DNA of 64,000 bases, taken from Cetobacterium_A somerae. Its GTDB lineage: Bacteria > Fusobacteriota > Fusobacteriia > Fusobacteriales > Fusobacteriaceae. Positions 40,363 to 49,261 of the stretch are shown piece by piece (position 1 is the first letter of the stretch; every line of letters starts with the position of its first letter). The notes beneath the pieces are model-generated. The model searched no databases. It had not been told where the DNA came from and saw only the letters and a list, made by a program, of their open reading frames with translations. The DNA lies in the NCBI RefSeq assembly GCF_044784365.2, contig NZ_CP173065.2, one strand, 5' to 3'. A program made the position numbers and the translations under genes.

Positions 40363-41381
40363 TTTATTTCTACTCCTACTTTTCTATTAACTTCCCCTAA
40401 TATCATTGGCTTTTCTTGTAACCCCTCTAATTTTTCAACTAATTTATCTAAATTTTCTTTAGATACAACAAATATGAATCCAACTCCCATGTTGAATACA
40501 TTAAACATCTCTTTTTTAGGAATATTTCCTTTTTCTTCTAAAAATTTAAATACTTGAAGCTCATTTATATTTTTAGAATCAATTTCTACTCCCATCCCCT
40601 CAGGTATAATTCTAGGTATATTCTCATAGAATCCGCCACCTGTAACATGGCACATTCCTTTTATATCTATATTTTTTAAAACTTCTTTTACTGTTTTTAC
40701 ATATATCTTTGTTGGTGTTAACAACTCTTCCCCTAAAGAGTTTTCAAATCCCTCATATATTTTTTTCAAATCTAAATTTGCATCTTTTATTATTTTTCTA
40801 ACTAAAGAAAAACCGTTTGAATGAACTCCACTAGATGATATTCCTACAAGAACATCCCCTTCTTTTATGTCCTTTCCAGTTATTAAATCTTTTTTCTCTA
40901 CAGCTCCAACTGTAAATCCAGCTATATCATAATGCCCTTCACTATACATTCCAGGCATCTCTGCTGTCTCTCCCCCTATTAATGCACATTCTGCCTTAAC
41001 ACATCCATCAGCTACACCTTTTACTATAGCTTCAATTTGTTCTGGATAGTTTTTCCCAACAGCTATATAATCTAAAAAATATAATGGCATTGCACCTTGA
41101 ACTAAAACATCATTTACACACATAGCCACAACATCTTGACCTATTGTATCGTGTTTATCCATTTCAAATGCTAGCATTAATTTTGTTCCAACACCGTCTG
41201 TTCCACTAACTAAAACTGGTTCTTTCATTCCAAGTTCTGATAAATCAAACATTCCACCAAATGCTCCTAAACTATTCATTGCCCCTTTTACTTTAGTTCT
41301 TTCAACATGACTTTTAATTCTTCTAACTGATTCATATCCAGCTTCTAAGCTAACTCCAGCTTCCATATATTTATTGCTCAC
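40356..41381 (-). CDS. purM: Phosphoribosylformylglycinamidine cyclo-ligase
   Basis: 341 residues. Motifs include YMEAGVSLEAGYE, VSGTDGVGTKLMLAFE, GGETAEMPGMY and CHVTGGGFYENIPR. It makes AIR from FGAM. Translation appears to start at GTG (41381) with AGGGG nine bases upstream. The start lies 12 bases after the purF stop. Confidence 0.95.
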   Translation of the reverse strand: MSNKYMEAGVSLEAGYESVRRIKSHVERTKVKGAMNSLGAFGGMFDLSELGMKEPVLVSGTDGVGTKLMLAFEMDKHDTIGQDVVAMCVNDVLVQGAMPLYFLDYIAVGKNYPEQIEAIVKGVADGCVKAECALIGGETAEMPGMYSEGHYDIAGFTVGAVEKKDLITGKDIKEGDVLVGISSSGVHSNGFSLVRKIIKDANLDLKKIYEGFENSLGEELLTPTKIYVKTVKEVLKNIDIKGMCHVTGGGFYENIPRIIPEGMGVEIDSKNINELQVFKFLEEKGNIPKKEMFNVFNMGVGFIFVVSKENLDKLVEKLEGLQEKPMILGEVNRKVGVEIKW

Positions 41382-41393
41382 TTTTATCGACCC

Positions 41394-42791
41394 CTATTTC
41401 TTTAAATTTTCTAATAAACTAAACATACTAGTTGGATATTTTCCAGTAAAACATGCTAGACATATATTTTTTCCTAATCCTTCTATCATTCCATCATTTG
41501 ATAAAAATGCTAAAGAATCTGCTCCAATGTATTCTCCTAATTCTTTTGGTGATAATCTTGTACTTATCAATTCATTATATGTAGAGGTATCCACTCCATA
41601 AAAACATGGACTTATTATTGGAGATGATGCTATTCTCATATGAACCTCTTTTGCTCCTGCATCCTTTAATAATTTTATTATATGTTTAGATGTTGTTCCT
41701 CTTACTATCGAGTCGTCTACAAGTACAACTCTCTTATCTTTAACAACAGCTTCCATAGCTGAAAGTTTCATCTTTACTCCACGTTCTCTTTGGTGCTGAT
41801 TTGGCTTTATAAATGTTCTACCCACATATCTATTCTTTACAAGTCCCATTTCATAAGGAATTCCCGAGAAATCTGAGTATCCCATTGCTGAAGATAAAGA
41901 TGAATCTGGTACTCCTATAACTATATCTGCTTCAACTGGACTTTCTTTCGCAAGTATTGCTCCACAGTTTCTTCTACTTGTATGAACATTCAAACCATTT
42001 ATACTACTATCTGGTCTTGAAAAATATATGTATTCCATAGAACACATTTTATCTTGAGTACAGTCTGTATATTGAAACGACTCTATTTCATCTTTAGAAA
42101 CTTTTAAAACTTCTCCTGGCTTTAACCCTCTTATGTAATCAGCTCCTACTATTTCAAAAGCTGAACTTTCAGAACTAAACACATATCCATCTTCTAATTT
42201 CCCCATCGATAAAGGCCTAAATCCATTTTTATCTCTAATTACAAAAAGATTTTCATTATTCATTATAAGGAATGAAAAAGCTCCTTCTAATTTAGGTAAT
42301 GCTTTAAGTATTTTTTCATGAAAATCCCCAACTTCTCTCTGAATTAAGTGTCCTATTATTTCACTATCTGATGTTGTATGAAAAATACTTCCCATTGCTT
42401 CTAATTGCATTTTTAATTCTTTTGCATTTACTATATTTCCATTGTGAGCAATTACAAAGTCTCCAGTGTGAGAACGAACTAATATAGGTTGAACATTTTC
42501 AATTCCTCCTCCACCTGTTGTTGAGTATCTAACATGACCAATAGACATATTTCCAGGAAGTTTAGCTATTCTTTCTGTATTAAAAACTTCAGTTACTAAT
42601 CCTTCTCCTTTTTCTCTAATGATACTTTCTCCATCAGAGGAAGCTATTCCAGCTCCCTCTTGACCCCTATGTTGTAATGAATGTAGCCCATAATATGTTA
42701 GTTGCGCTGCATCCTCTACATTAAATACTCCAAACACTCCACACTCTTCATTTATTTTTCCACTTAAAAAATACTCTATCTCTTTTATCAT
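41394..42791 (-). CDS. purF: Amidophosphoribosyltransferase, Fe-S type
   Basis: 465 residues. The catalytic Cys17 in EECGVFGVF is preceded by a 16-residue propeptide, as in the Bacillus-type enzyme. SLQHRGQEGAGIA and the PRPP loop VLVDDSIVRGTT are present. Cysteines suited to bind a [4Fe-4S] cluster are visible late in the chain (SPCFYG, NICLACFTGKYP). It commits PRPP to purine synthesis and is normally feedback-inhibited by purine nucleotides. It follows purC after 2 bases. Confidence 0.95.
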   Translation of the reverse strand: MIKEIEYFLSGKINEECGVFGVFNVEDAAQLTYYGLHSLQHRGQEGAGIASSDGESIIREKGEGLVTEVFNTERIAKLPGNMSIGHVRYSTTGGGGIENVQPILVRSHTGDFVIAHNGNIVNAKELKMQLEAMGSIFHTTSDSEIIGHLIQREVGDFHEKILKALPKLEGAFSFLIMNNENLFVIRDKNGFRPLSMGKLEDGYVFSSESSAFEIVGADYIRGLKPGEVLKVSKDEIESFQYTDCTQDKMCSMEYIYFSRPDSSINGLNVHTSRRNCGAILAKESPVEADIVIGVPDSSLSSAMGYSDFSGIPYEMGLVKNRYVGRTFIKPNQHQRERGVKMKLSAMEAVVKDKRVVLVDDSIVRGTTSKHIIKLLKDAGAKEVHMRIASSPIISPCFYGVDTSTYNELISTRLSPKELGEYIGADSLAFLSNDGMIEGLGKNICLACFTGKYPTSMFSLLENLKK

Positions 42792-42793
42792 TT

Positions 42794-43516
42794 TTACCCC
42801 ACTATTTTATTTAGTCTTGCTAAAACTTCTTGATAAGCTTCTTCGATATCTCCTAAATCTCTTCTAAATCTATCTTTATCCAATTTTTTTCTAGTTTCTT
42901 TATCCCATAGTCTACAACAATCTGGTGATATCTCATCTGCTAGGATAATATTCCCTTCGTTATCTTTTCCAAACTCTATTTTAAAATCCACTAACTCAAT
43001 CCCTACTTTATCAAATAAATCTTTCAATAACTCATTGATCTTTTTAGTTTGAGAATAAATATTTTCTAACTCATCTTTTGTAGCAAGTCCTAAAGCAACC
43101 GCATGATAATCATTTATCATAGGATCACCTAGCTCATCTTTTTTATAACATATTTCAAATATTGGGTTTTCTAAAATTTGTCCCTCTTCCATCTTAAAAA
43201 GTTTTGCAGTAGATCCTGCTAGAGTATTTCTAACAATTACTTCTAGTGGAATAATCTCTACTTTTTTACAAAGTTGAGCTCTTTCTGATAAATTTTCTAC
43301 CAAATGAGTTTCTACACCGTTTTTCTTTAAATAATCATATATTAATGTTGTAATTTGACTATTTAATATTCCTTTATTGTGTATTTGACCTTTTTTTAAA
43401 TTATTAAAAGCTGTTGCATCATCTTTATAATAAATAATAACTTCGTTAGGATTCTCTGTTTTGTATACTTTCTTTGCTTTTCCCTCATATAATTTATTTG
43501 CTTCTACTAATAACAT
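42794..43516 (-). CDS. purC: SAICAR synthetase
   Basis: 240 residues. KLYEGKAKKVYKTE, the IPLEVIVRNTLAGS block, and the DFKIEFG / DEISPDCCRLWD region are characteristic. It condenses CAIR with aspartate. It is positioned between purL and purF. Confidence 0.95.
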   Translation of the reverse strand: MLLVEANKLYEGKAKKVYKTENPNEVIIYYKDDATAFNNLKKGQIHNKGILNSQITTLIYDYLKKNGVETHLVENLSERAQLCKKVEIIPLEVIVRNTLAGSTAKLFKMEEGQILENPIFEICYKKDELGDPMINDYHAVALGLATKDELENIYSQTKKINELLKDLFDKVGIELVDFKIEFGKDNEGNIILADEISPDCCRLWDKETRKKLDKDRFRRDLGDIEEAYQEVLARLNKIVG

Positions 43517-43540
43517 TTGGTCACTCTCCCATTTTAATAT

Positions 43541-46500
43541 TTATTTTTTAAAATAATTAACTCCATTAGTAAAAATATCTTGCATCTTATTTCCATCTAT
43601 ATTTTTTAATAGTCCATCCTCATATCTTTCTGAATGTCCCATCTTCCCTAGTATTTTTCCACATTTAGAAACAATCCCTTCTATTGCATATGTTGACCCA
43701 TTTAAATTATGATTTTTATCCATTGTCACTTGATTATTTTCATCGCAATATTGTGTTATTACCTGTCCATTTTCAAATAACTCTTTTGCGAAATCTTCAC
43801 TTACTACAAATTTTCCCTCTCCATGAGACATTGGTATATTATGAGTTTCTCCTACAGTAAATGAGCTCATCCATGGAGAATTATTTGAAACAATTTTTGT
43901 GCTAACTACTCTTGATACATGTCTGTTTATATCATTTCTAAATAATGTTGGTGAGTCTTTAGTTACACTATCTACATTTCCATAAGGTAATAACCCTGAT
44001 TTTATAAGAGCTTGGAATCCATTACATATTCCTAGTACCAATCCATCATTTTCTAAGAACTTTTCCATACTCTCTTTTATCTTTTTATTTTGTAAAATAT
44101 TTGCTATAAACTTTCCAGAACCATCTGGCTCATCCCCTGCACTAAAACCTCCAGGAATCATAAATATTTGAGCTGATTTTATTTTTTCAGATAAGGTATC
44201 TATACTTTCTTTTATCTCTTCAACACCTAAGTTATTGAATACATATATTTCAACCTCTGCTCCAGCTCTTTCAAAAGCCTTTTTAGTATCATATTCGCAA
44301 TTAGTACCTGGAAATACTGTTATTAAAACTTTTGGTTTATCATAAAGTTTTTTAGCTTTAAACTCTTTTTTAGTAATATATTCTTTTTCGATTACTTCTC
44401 CAATTGTTTCTGCTGTATATGGATATATTTTACTGTATCTCTTTTCCCATATATTTATTAAAGAGTCTATTTCAAACTTTTCTTTATTTAATTCAATAAC
44501 TTTCTCATCAATTGTTGTTCCTAAAAGAATTCCATAATCTAATTCTTTTGCTGATTCTACTATTATATCCCCTGGCATTAAATTAAATAGATTTTCTTTT
44601 GTTTCAATTTTAGCTCCGATTTTATTTCCAAAAGACATCTTTATAACAGCTTCTGCTATTCCACCAAACTTTATTGTTGATGCTGATATTACTTCTTTTG
44701 ATTTTATTGAATTTTCTAATAGCTCAAAGTTTTCTTTTAATCTTTTATAATTTGGTAAATCACCAAAAAGTCTTTCACTTTTTATTAGATATATTTTATT
44801 TCCTGCTTCTTTAAATTCAGACGATATTATATTTTTTACACTCTCTGTTGTTACTGCGAAAGATATCAAAGTTGGAGGTACATCTAAGTCTTTAAAAGTT
44901 CCACTCATACTATCTTTTCCACCTATCGCTGGAGTTTCAAATTCAAGTTGTGCTTCAATTCCTCCTAATAATGCAGCAAAAGGTTTCCCCCATCTTGTTG
45001 AATCTTTTCCTAATTTTTCAAAATATTCTTGGAAAGATAATCTTGCTTTTTTATAACTTCCACCTAATGCAACAATTTTTGCTAAAGATTCTATTACTGC
45101 ATATTGAGCTCCCAAATATGGAGAATATTCCGATATTAGTGGGTTATAACCATAAGTCATTATTGAACAAGTATTTGTAAATTTATCTGTTGGAAGCTTT
45201 TGAACACTTCCCTCTGATTCGGTTAATTGATACTTTCCTCCATATGGCATAAGAACTGTGCTTCTTCCTATTGAAGCATCAAACATCTCTACCATTCCCC
45301 TTTGAGAAGCTACGTTCATATCCTGTAAAACTTTTTCTACTTTTTCTTTTATATCCGTTACTTTATTTTCTAAAAATGGATTTTCTATTTCTGTAGATAC
45401 AACTTTTACATCTTGAATTTGTCTAACACCATTTGTATCTAAAAAATCTCTTGAAATATCTACAAGTGTTTCATTTTTATATTTTATTACTAATCTTTCT
45501 TCCTCTGTTACTACAGCAACCAATGCCGATTCTAAGTTTTCTTCTTTAACTAATCTTTGAAACTTCTCCACATCTTTTGCCTCTACTACTACAGCCATTC
45601 TTTCTTGAGATTCTGATATAGCTAATTCAGTTCCATTAAGTCCTAAATATTTCACTGGTACTGTATCTAAATTTATCTCTACTCCCCTTGCAATCTCTCC
45701 AATAGCAACGCTAACTCCTCCTGCTCCAAAATCATTTGATTTTTTTATAAGTTTTGTTACTTCTGGGTTTCTAAATAACCTTTGGATTCTTCTCTCTACA
45801 GGGGCATTACCTTTTTGAACTTCTGACGAACATTTAGTTAATGACGTTTCATTATGTTCCTTAGATGATCCAGTCGCTCCTCCTACACCATCTCTACCAG
45901 TTTTTCCTCCAAGTAAAATTACTGCATCACCTGGAACAGGGCTTTCTCTTCTTACATACTCTTTTTTTACTGCTCCAACAACTGCTCCAACTTCCATTCT
46001 TTTAGCTTTATACCCATTATGATAAATCTCTTTTACAAAAGTAGTTGTTAGTCCTATCTGATTTCCATATGAAGAATATCCATGTGCTGCTCCTTTAGAT
46101 ATTTTTTCTTGTGGTAATTTATTTGCTAACGTTTCTTCTATACTTTCAGTTATATCTCCTGCTCCTGTAACTCTCATAGCTTGATAAACATATGCTCTTC
46201 CTGACAATGGATCTCTTATAGCTCCACCTACACAAGTGCTTGCTCCTCCAAATGGTTCAATTTCTGTTGGATGATTGTGAGTTTCATTTTTAAACATCAG
46301 TAACCATTTCTCTAACTTGCCATCAACATCTACCTCTATCTCGATGCTACATGCATTTATCTCTTCTGATTCCTCTAAATCATCTAATTTACCTATTGAT
46401 TTTATATATCTTCCACCAATTGTTGCCATATCCATTAAAGTTAAAGGTTTTTCTTCTCTACCTAATTTCGCTCTCATATCTATATATTTTTCAAAAGCAT

Positions 46501-47230
46501 CCTGAATATTTTTTGTTAAATCTCCACATTCAATTTTTATATTTTTTAAATATGTTTCAAAAGTTGTATGTCTACAATGATCAGACCAATAAGTATCTAA
46601 AACTTTTATCTCTGTCTCTTTTGGATCTCTTTTCTCTTCATCTCTAAAATAATTTTGAATATGTTTTAGGTCTTCAAGAGTCATAGCTAGTCCATGCTCT
46701 AATAAAAAACTTTCTAGTTCTTCTGAATTTTTATTTATAAATCCTACATAAGTTGGCACTGGTTCTATATCAACATTTTCCTCTAGTGTCAAAACATTTA
46801 ATTTTTTTTCTCTAGTTTCAATAGGATTTATTAAGTAATCTTTTATTTTATCAAAACTTTTTATCTCTCCATGAAAAATTAAAAGTTTACCACTTTTTAT
46901 TTGAACACCAGCTTTATTATTTAATAACATTAAGCATTGCTCTGCAGAATCAGCTCTTTGATCATATTGTCCTGGTAAAAATTCCATTGCTAAATATTTT
47001 TTTCCATCTAATTCAACTTCTTCATAAACGTCATCTGTTACTGGTTCAGATAAAACTTTATTTTTTAAAAGATTTAAATCCTCTTCTGTGCAGTTAAAAA
47101 TATCATATACGTTATATAAATCTATTTTATTTATCTTATCCTCTTTTAAGTTTTCTAAAAGCTCACTCTTTAGTCCTAAACTCTCTACTTGAAATCCATC
47201 CTTTTTCTTAACAAATACTCTTTTATTCAT
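43541..47230 (-). CDS. purL: Phosphoribosylformylglycinamidine synthase, single-chain type
   Basis: 1229 residues, the long form with synthetase and glutaminase in one chain, as in clostridia. SDHCRHTTFETYL and GGAIRDPLSGRAYVYQAMR mark the synthetase domain, and NDFGAGGVSVAIGEIARGV the second half. The C-terminal glutaminase has LGICNGFQALIKSGLLP with the catalytic Cys, and SHGEGKF with the catalytic His. It does not need separate PurQ and PurS proteins. Confidence 0.96.
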   Translation of the reverse strand: MNKRVFVKKKDGFQVESLGLKSELLENLKEDKINKIDLYNVYDIFNCTEEDLNLLKNKVLSEPVTDDVYEEVELDGKKYLAMEFLPGQYDQRADSAEQCLMLLNNKAGVQIKSGKLLIFHGEIKSFDKIKDYLINPIETREKKLNVLTLEENVDIEPVPTYVGFINKNSEELESFLLEHGLAMTLEDLKHIQNYFRDEEKRDPKETEIKVLDTYWSDHCRHTTFETYLKNIKIECGDLTKNIQDAFEKYIDMRAKLGREEKPLTLMDMATIGGRYIKSIGKLDDLEESEEINACSIEIEVDVDGKLEKWLLMFKNETHNHPTEIEPFGGASTCVGGAIRDPLSGRAYVYQAMRVTGAGDITESIEETLANKLPQEKISKGAAHGYSSYGNQIGLTTTFVKEIYHNGYKAKRMEVGAVVGAVKKEYVRRESPVPGDAVILLGGKTGRDGVGGATGSSKEHNETSLTKCSSEVQKGNAPVERRIQRLFRNPEVTKLIKKSNDFGAGGVSVAIGEIARGVEINLDTVPVKYLGLNGTELAISESQERMAVVVEAKDVEKFQRLVKEENLESALVAVVTEEERLVIKYKNETLVDISRDFLDTNGVRQIQDVKVVSTEIENPFLENKVTDIKEKVEKVLQDMNVASQRGMVEMFDASIGRSTVLMPYGGKYQLTESEGSVQKLPTDKFTNTCSIMTYGYNPLISEYSPYLGAQYAVIESLAKIVALGGSYKKARLSFQEYFEKLGKDSTRWGKPFAALLGGIEAQLEFETPAIGGKDSMSGTFKDLDVPPTLISFAVTTESVKNIISSEFKEAGNKIYLIKSERLFGDLPNYKRLKENFELLENSIKSKEVISASTIKFGGIAEAVIKMSFGNKIGAKIETKENLFNLMPGDIIVESAKELDYGILLGTTIDEKVIELNKEKFEIDSLINIWEKRYSKIYPYTAETIGEVIEKEYITKKEFKAKKLYDKPKVLITVFPGTNCEYDTKKAFERAGAEVEIYVFNNLGVEEIKESIDTLSEKIKSAQIFMIPGGFSAGDEPDGSGKFIANILQNKKIKESMEKFLENDGLVLGICNGFQALIKSGLLPYGNVDSVTKDSPTLFRNDINRHVSRVVSTKIVSNNSPWMSSFTVGETHNIPMSHGEGKFVVSEDFAKELFENGQVITQYCDENNQVTMDKNHNLNGSTYAIEGIVSKCGKILGKMGHSERYEDGLLKNIDGNKMQDIFTNGVNYFKK

Positions 47231-47239
47231 TATTCCTCC

Positions 47240-48331
47240 CTAAAATGAATCAGCTTTTAAAATTAGCTCTTCTAGATTTTCACCACAATAGTTTATATGG
47301 CCCATTTTTCTATTTTTTTTCCATTCTGACTTTCCATATATGTGAACATTCATATTATGTTCTTTTTTAATTTTTTTTACTTTCTCCTGATCTTCACCCA
47401 TTATATTTAACATCACTACTTTTGTTAAAAGTTTTACTTCAGGTAGTTTCTCTCCTAAAATCCCCATTAAATGAATATCAAATTGAGAATAATTACATGC
47501 ATCCATTGTATAATGTGCACTATTATGTGGTCTTGGAGCCATTTCATTAAAATAAATTTCATTCTCTTTAATAAAAAATTCTATTCCTAATGGTCCATAT
47601 ATATTTAATTTTTTTATAATTTCCTGAGATGTTTTTTCCACTTTTTCTAAAATATCTTTCGATACCCTTGCAGGAACTATAGTTTTATTTAAAATTCCAT
47701 TTTTATGGATATTTTCTCCAATTGGAAAACTTACTATATCTCTATTTATTCCTCTAACAACTAAGCATGAAACTTCTTTATCAAATCTAATCATCTCTTC
47801 TAAAATATACTCTACATTTTCATTCCAATTAATACTTTTTAAATCTTTCTCTTCTAATAATTTCCATTGTCCTTTTCCATCATATCCCCCTGAACAAGTT
47901 TTTAAAATAGATGGATATCCAATTTCATCAATAGCTTTCTTTAATTCTTCTAAATTTTTAACACCTTTAAATTTTGCAGTTTTAACTCCAATTTGTTTTA
48001 CTGCCTCTTTCTCTCTAACTCTATGTTGACTTAAATACAGTGGTCTCTTTCCTTGAGGAATATTGCCATCATTTTCTTTTAAATAGTCTACTATTTCACT
48101 TGGTACATTTTCAAACTCGTATGTTATCACATCAGTAATTTCACATAGCTTTTTTAAACTCTCTTTGTTGTTATATTCAGCTTCAATATGCTCATCAGCA
48201 CTAAATCTTCCGCATGAATCTGGATTAGGATCTAAAATTATTGTTCTACAGTTTAATTTTTTTCCTGAATCACATAGCATCTTAGCTAGTTGTCCTCCAC
48301 CTAAAATTCCGACTCTTCTAGATTTTTTCAT
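47240..48331 (-). CDS. purK: N5-carboxyaminoimidazole ribonucleotide synthase
   Basis: 363 residues of the ATP-grasp family. It begins RVGILGGGQLAKML and has TYEFENVP, KTCSGGYDGKGQW and NEMAPRPHNSAHYTMDAC. It makes N5-CAIR from AIR, ATP and bicarbonate, for PurE. The start overlaps the end of purE by 14 bases, so the two are translationally coupled. Confidence 0.95.
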   Translation of the reverse strand: MKKSRRVGILGGGQLAKMLCDSGKKLNCRTIILDPNPDSCGRFSADEHIEAEYNNKESLKKLCEITDVITYEFENVPSEIVDYLKENDGNIPQGKRPLYLSQHRVREKEAVKQIGVKTAKFKGVKNLEELKKAIDEIGYPSILKTCSGGYDGKGQWKLLEEKDLKSINWNENVEYILEEMIRFDKEVSCLVVRGINRDIVSFPIGENIHKNGILNKTIVPARVSKDILEKVEKTSQEIIKKLNIYGPLGIEFFIKENEIYFNEMAPRPHNSAHYTMDACNYSQFDIHLMGILGEKLPEVKLLTKVVMLNIMGEDQEKVKKIKKEHNMNVHIYGKSEWKKNRKMGHINYCGENLEELILKADSF

Positions 48332-48785
48332 CTAAAATCATCCTTTCCATATTTTTTCTATACTCGACAATTTTTTCTGCTAACCTTTCATCCTTTAAAG
48401 CTAATATCTTTACAGCTAATAATGCGGCATTTTTAGCTCCTCCTATTGCTACAGTTGCTACAGGAACACCTCCTGGCATCTGAACAATTGATAAAAGTGA
48501 ATCTATTCCTTTTAAAGTTTTACTTTCAATAGGTACTCCAATAACTGGTAAGTCAGTTAAACTAGCAACCATACCAGGTAAATGTGCTGCTCCTCCCGCT
48601 CCTGCTACTATAACTTCTAGCCCTCTTTTTTTAGCTTCTTTCGCATAGTCAAACATTAAATTAGGAGTCCTGTGTGCTGAAACTATTTTTATCTCATGCT
48701 CAACTCCAAAATCTTTTAAAACATTTACACATTCATTCATAGTTGGTAAATCAGATTTACTTCCCATTATTACACCTATTTTCAC
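48318..48785 (-). CDS. purE: N5-carboxyaminoimidazole ribonucleotide mutase (class I PurE)
   Basis: 155 residues. GVIMGSKSDLPTM, SAHRTPNLMFDYA and VAGAGGAAHLPGMVASLT are the class I PurE motifs, and the partner purK follows. First gene of the nine-gene purine operon. AGGGAGGAT precedes the ATG. Upstream lie two stacked attenuators: a guanine riboswitch and a leader-ORF/terminator element. Confidence 0.96.
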   Translation of the reverse strand: MKIGVIMGSKSDLPTMNECVNVLKDFGVEHEIKIVSAHRTPNLMFDYAKEAKKRGLEVIVAGAGGAAHLPGMVASLTDLPVIGVPIESKTLKGIDSLLSIVQMPGGVPVATVAIGGAKNAALLAVKILALKDERLAEKIVEYRKNMERMILDEKI

Positions 48786-48812
48786 TCTTTATCCTCCCTA
48801 AAGTTAAAAATA

Positions 48813-48869
48813 AAAAACGCACATTACTAAAAAGGTTACAACTATCCCTTTTTAATAATCTGCGTTTTT
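48813..48869 (-). terminator. Second attenuator hairpin before purE
   Basis: The 5' arm (AAAAACGCAGATTATTAAAAAGG, split over 48847-48869) pairs with the 3' arm (48813-48835) over 23 positions with one mismatch, then TTTTTATTTTT follows on the minus strand. It stands only about 27 bases before the purE start. Its 5' arm overlaps the end of a short leader ORF. Confidence 0.85.
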
Positions 48870-48943
48870 ACACACTTATTCCATTTGTTAGTTTTTTTAT
48901 TTTTTATCTTTTCTTTTCTCTGTTTTCTCGTTATTATTAACAC
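48842..48943 (-). CDS. Possible Lys-rich leader peptide (33 aa) of the pur operon
   Basis: A GTG-initiated reading frame of 33 codons plus TAG, preceded by AAAGGGGAG at eight bases. Thirteen of 33 residues are Lys or Arg. The stop codon lies in the loop of the strong hairpin at 48813-48869, and the last codons form its 5' arm, so a ribosome finishing this frame would block the hairpin. The peptide resembles nothing I know. The region is A-rich, so a chance frame cannot be excluded. Confidence 0.45.
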   Translation of the reverse strand: MLIITRKQRKEKIKNKKTNKWNKCVKTQIIKKG

Positions 48944-48987
48944 TTGATTGACTCCCCTTTATTTTTTGGGTCAACAAAAAAAGTCTA

Positions 48988-49017
48988 TAAAAAAAGGAAA
49001 TTACAATAGTAATTCCC
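48988..49017 (-). terminator. Terminator controlled by the guanine riboswitch
   Basis: The stem GGGAATTAC / GTAATTTCC with loop TATT is followed by TTTTTTTAT on the minus strand. A competing antiterminator is visible: CTACAAG at 49069-49075 (the 3' strand of aptamer P1) is complementary to CTTGTAG at 49017-49023, next to and touching the terminator arm. Guanine binding frees the terminator, so expression is off. Confidence 0.85.
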
Positions 49018-49068
49018 TACAAGATCAAATTTAAAATATATCAAAAAAACATACATTTAAAATTTATC

Positions 49069-49134
49069 CTTGTAGTCTGCCAATTTACGGTGGCAGGTAG
49101 AGACTCGTTGACCTTATTTCAACTATTATACAAG
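49069..49134 (-). promoter_or_regulatory. Guanine-type purine riboswitch aptamer
   Basis: Minus strand: P1 CTTGTA/TACAAG, P2 GTTGA/TCAAC with 7-base loop AATAAGG, J2/3 with TCTCTACC, and P3 CTGCCA/TGGCAG with loop CCGTAAA. The loops are the kissing pair of the family. The specificity base in J3/1 (GACTA) is C, which selects guanine or hypoxanthine. It controls purE-K-L-C-F-M-N-H-D. The 476-base gap between purE and the efflux operon is filled by this leader and its promoter. Confidence 0.95.
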
Positions 49135-49172
49135 TTTTATTTATTTTGTTTTTTAATACTTTTCCTATTTCA

Positions 49173-49201
49173 ATACTAACACACTGTTCTATTTTTTTCA
49201 A
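49173..49201 (-). promoter_or_regulatory. Promoter of the purine operon
   Basis: Minus strand TTGAAA (49196-49201), 17-base spacer, TAGTAT (49173-49178) preceded by TG at the extended -10 position. It is about 40 bases upstream of the aptamer. Confidence 0.65.
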
Positions 49202-49217
49202 CTATTATTTTTTTTAT

Positions 49218-49249
49218 AAAAAAATTTCCCTGAGTTAATACTCAGGGAA
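49218..49249 (-). terminator. Terminator of the RND efflux operon
   Basis: The stem TTCCCTGAGT / ACTCAGGGAA is followed by seven T on the minus strand. It starts 13 bases after the stop of the RND gene. Confidence 0.92.
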
Positions 49250-49261
49250 TCCTTATTTTTC

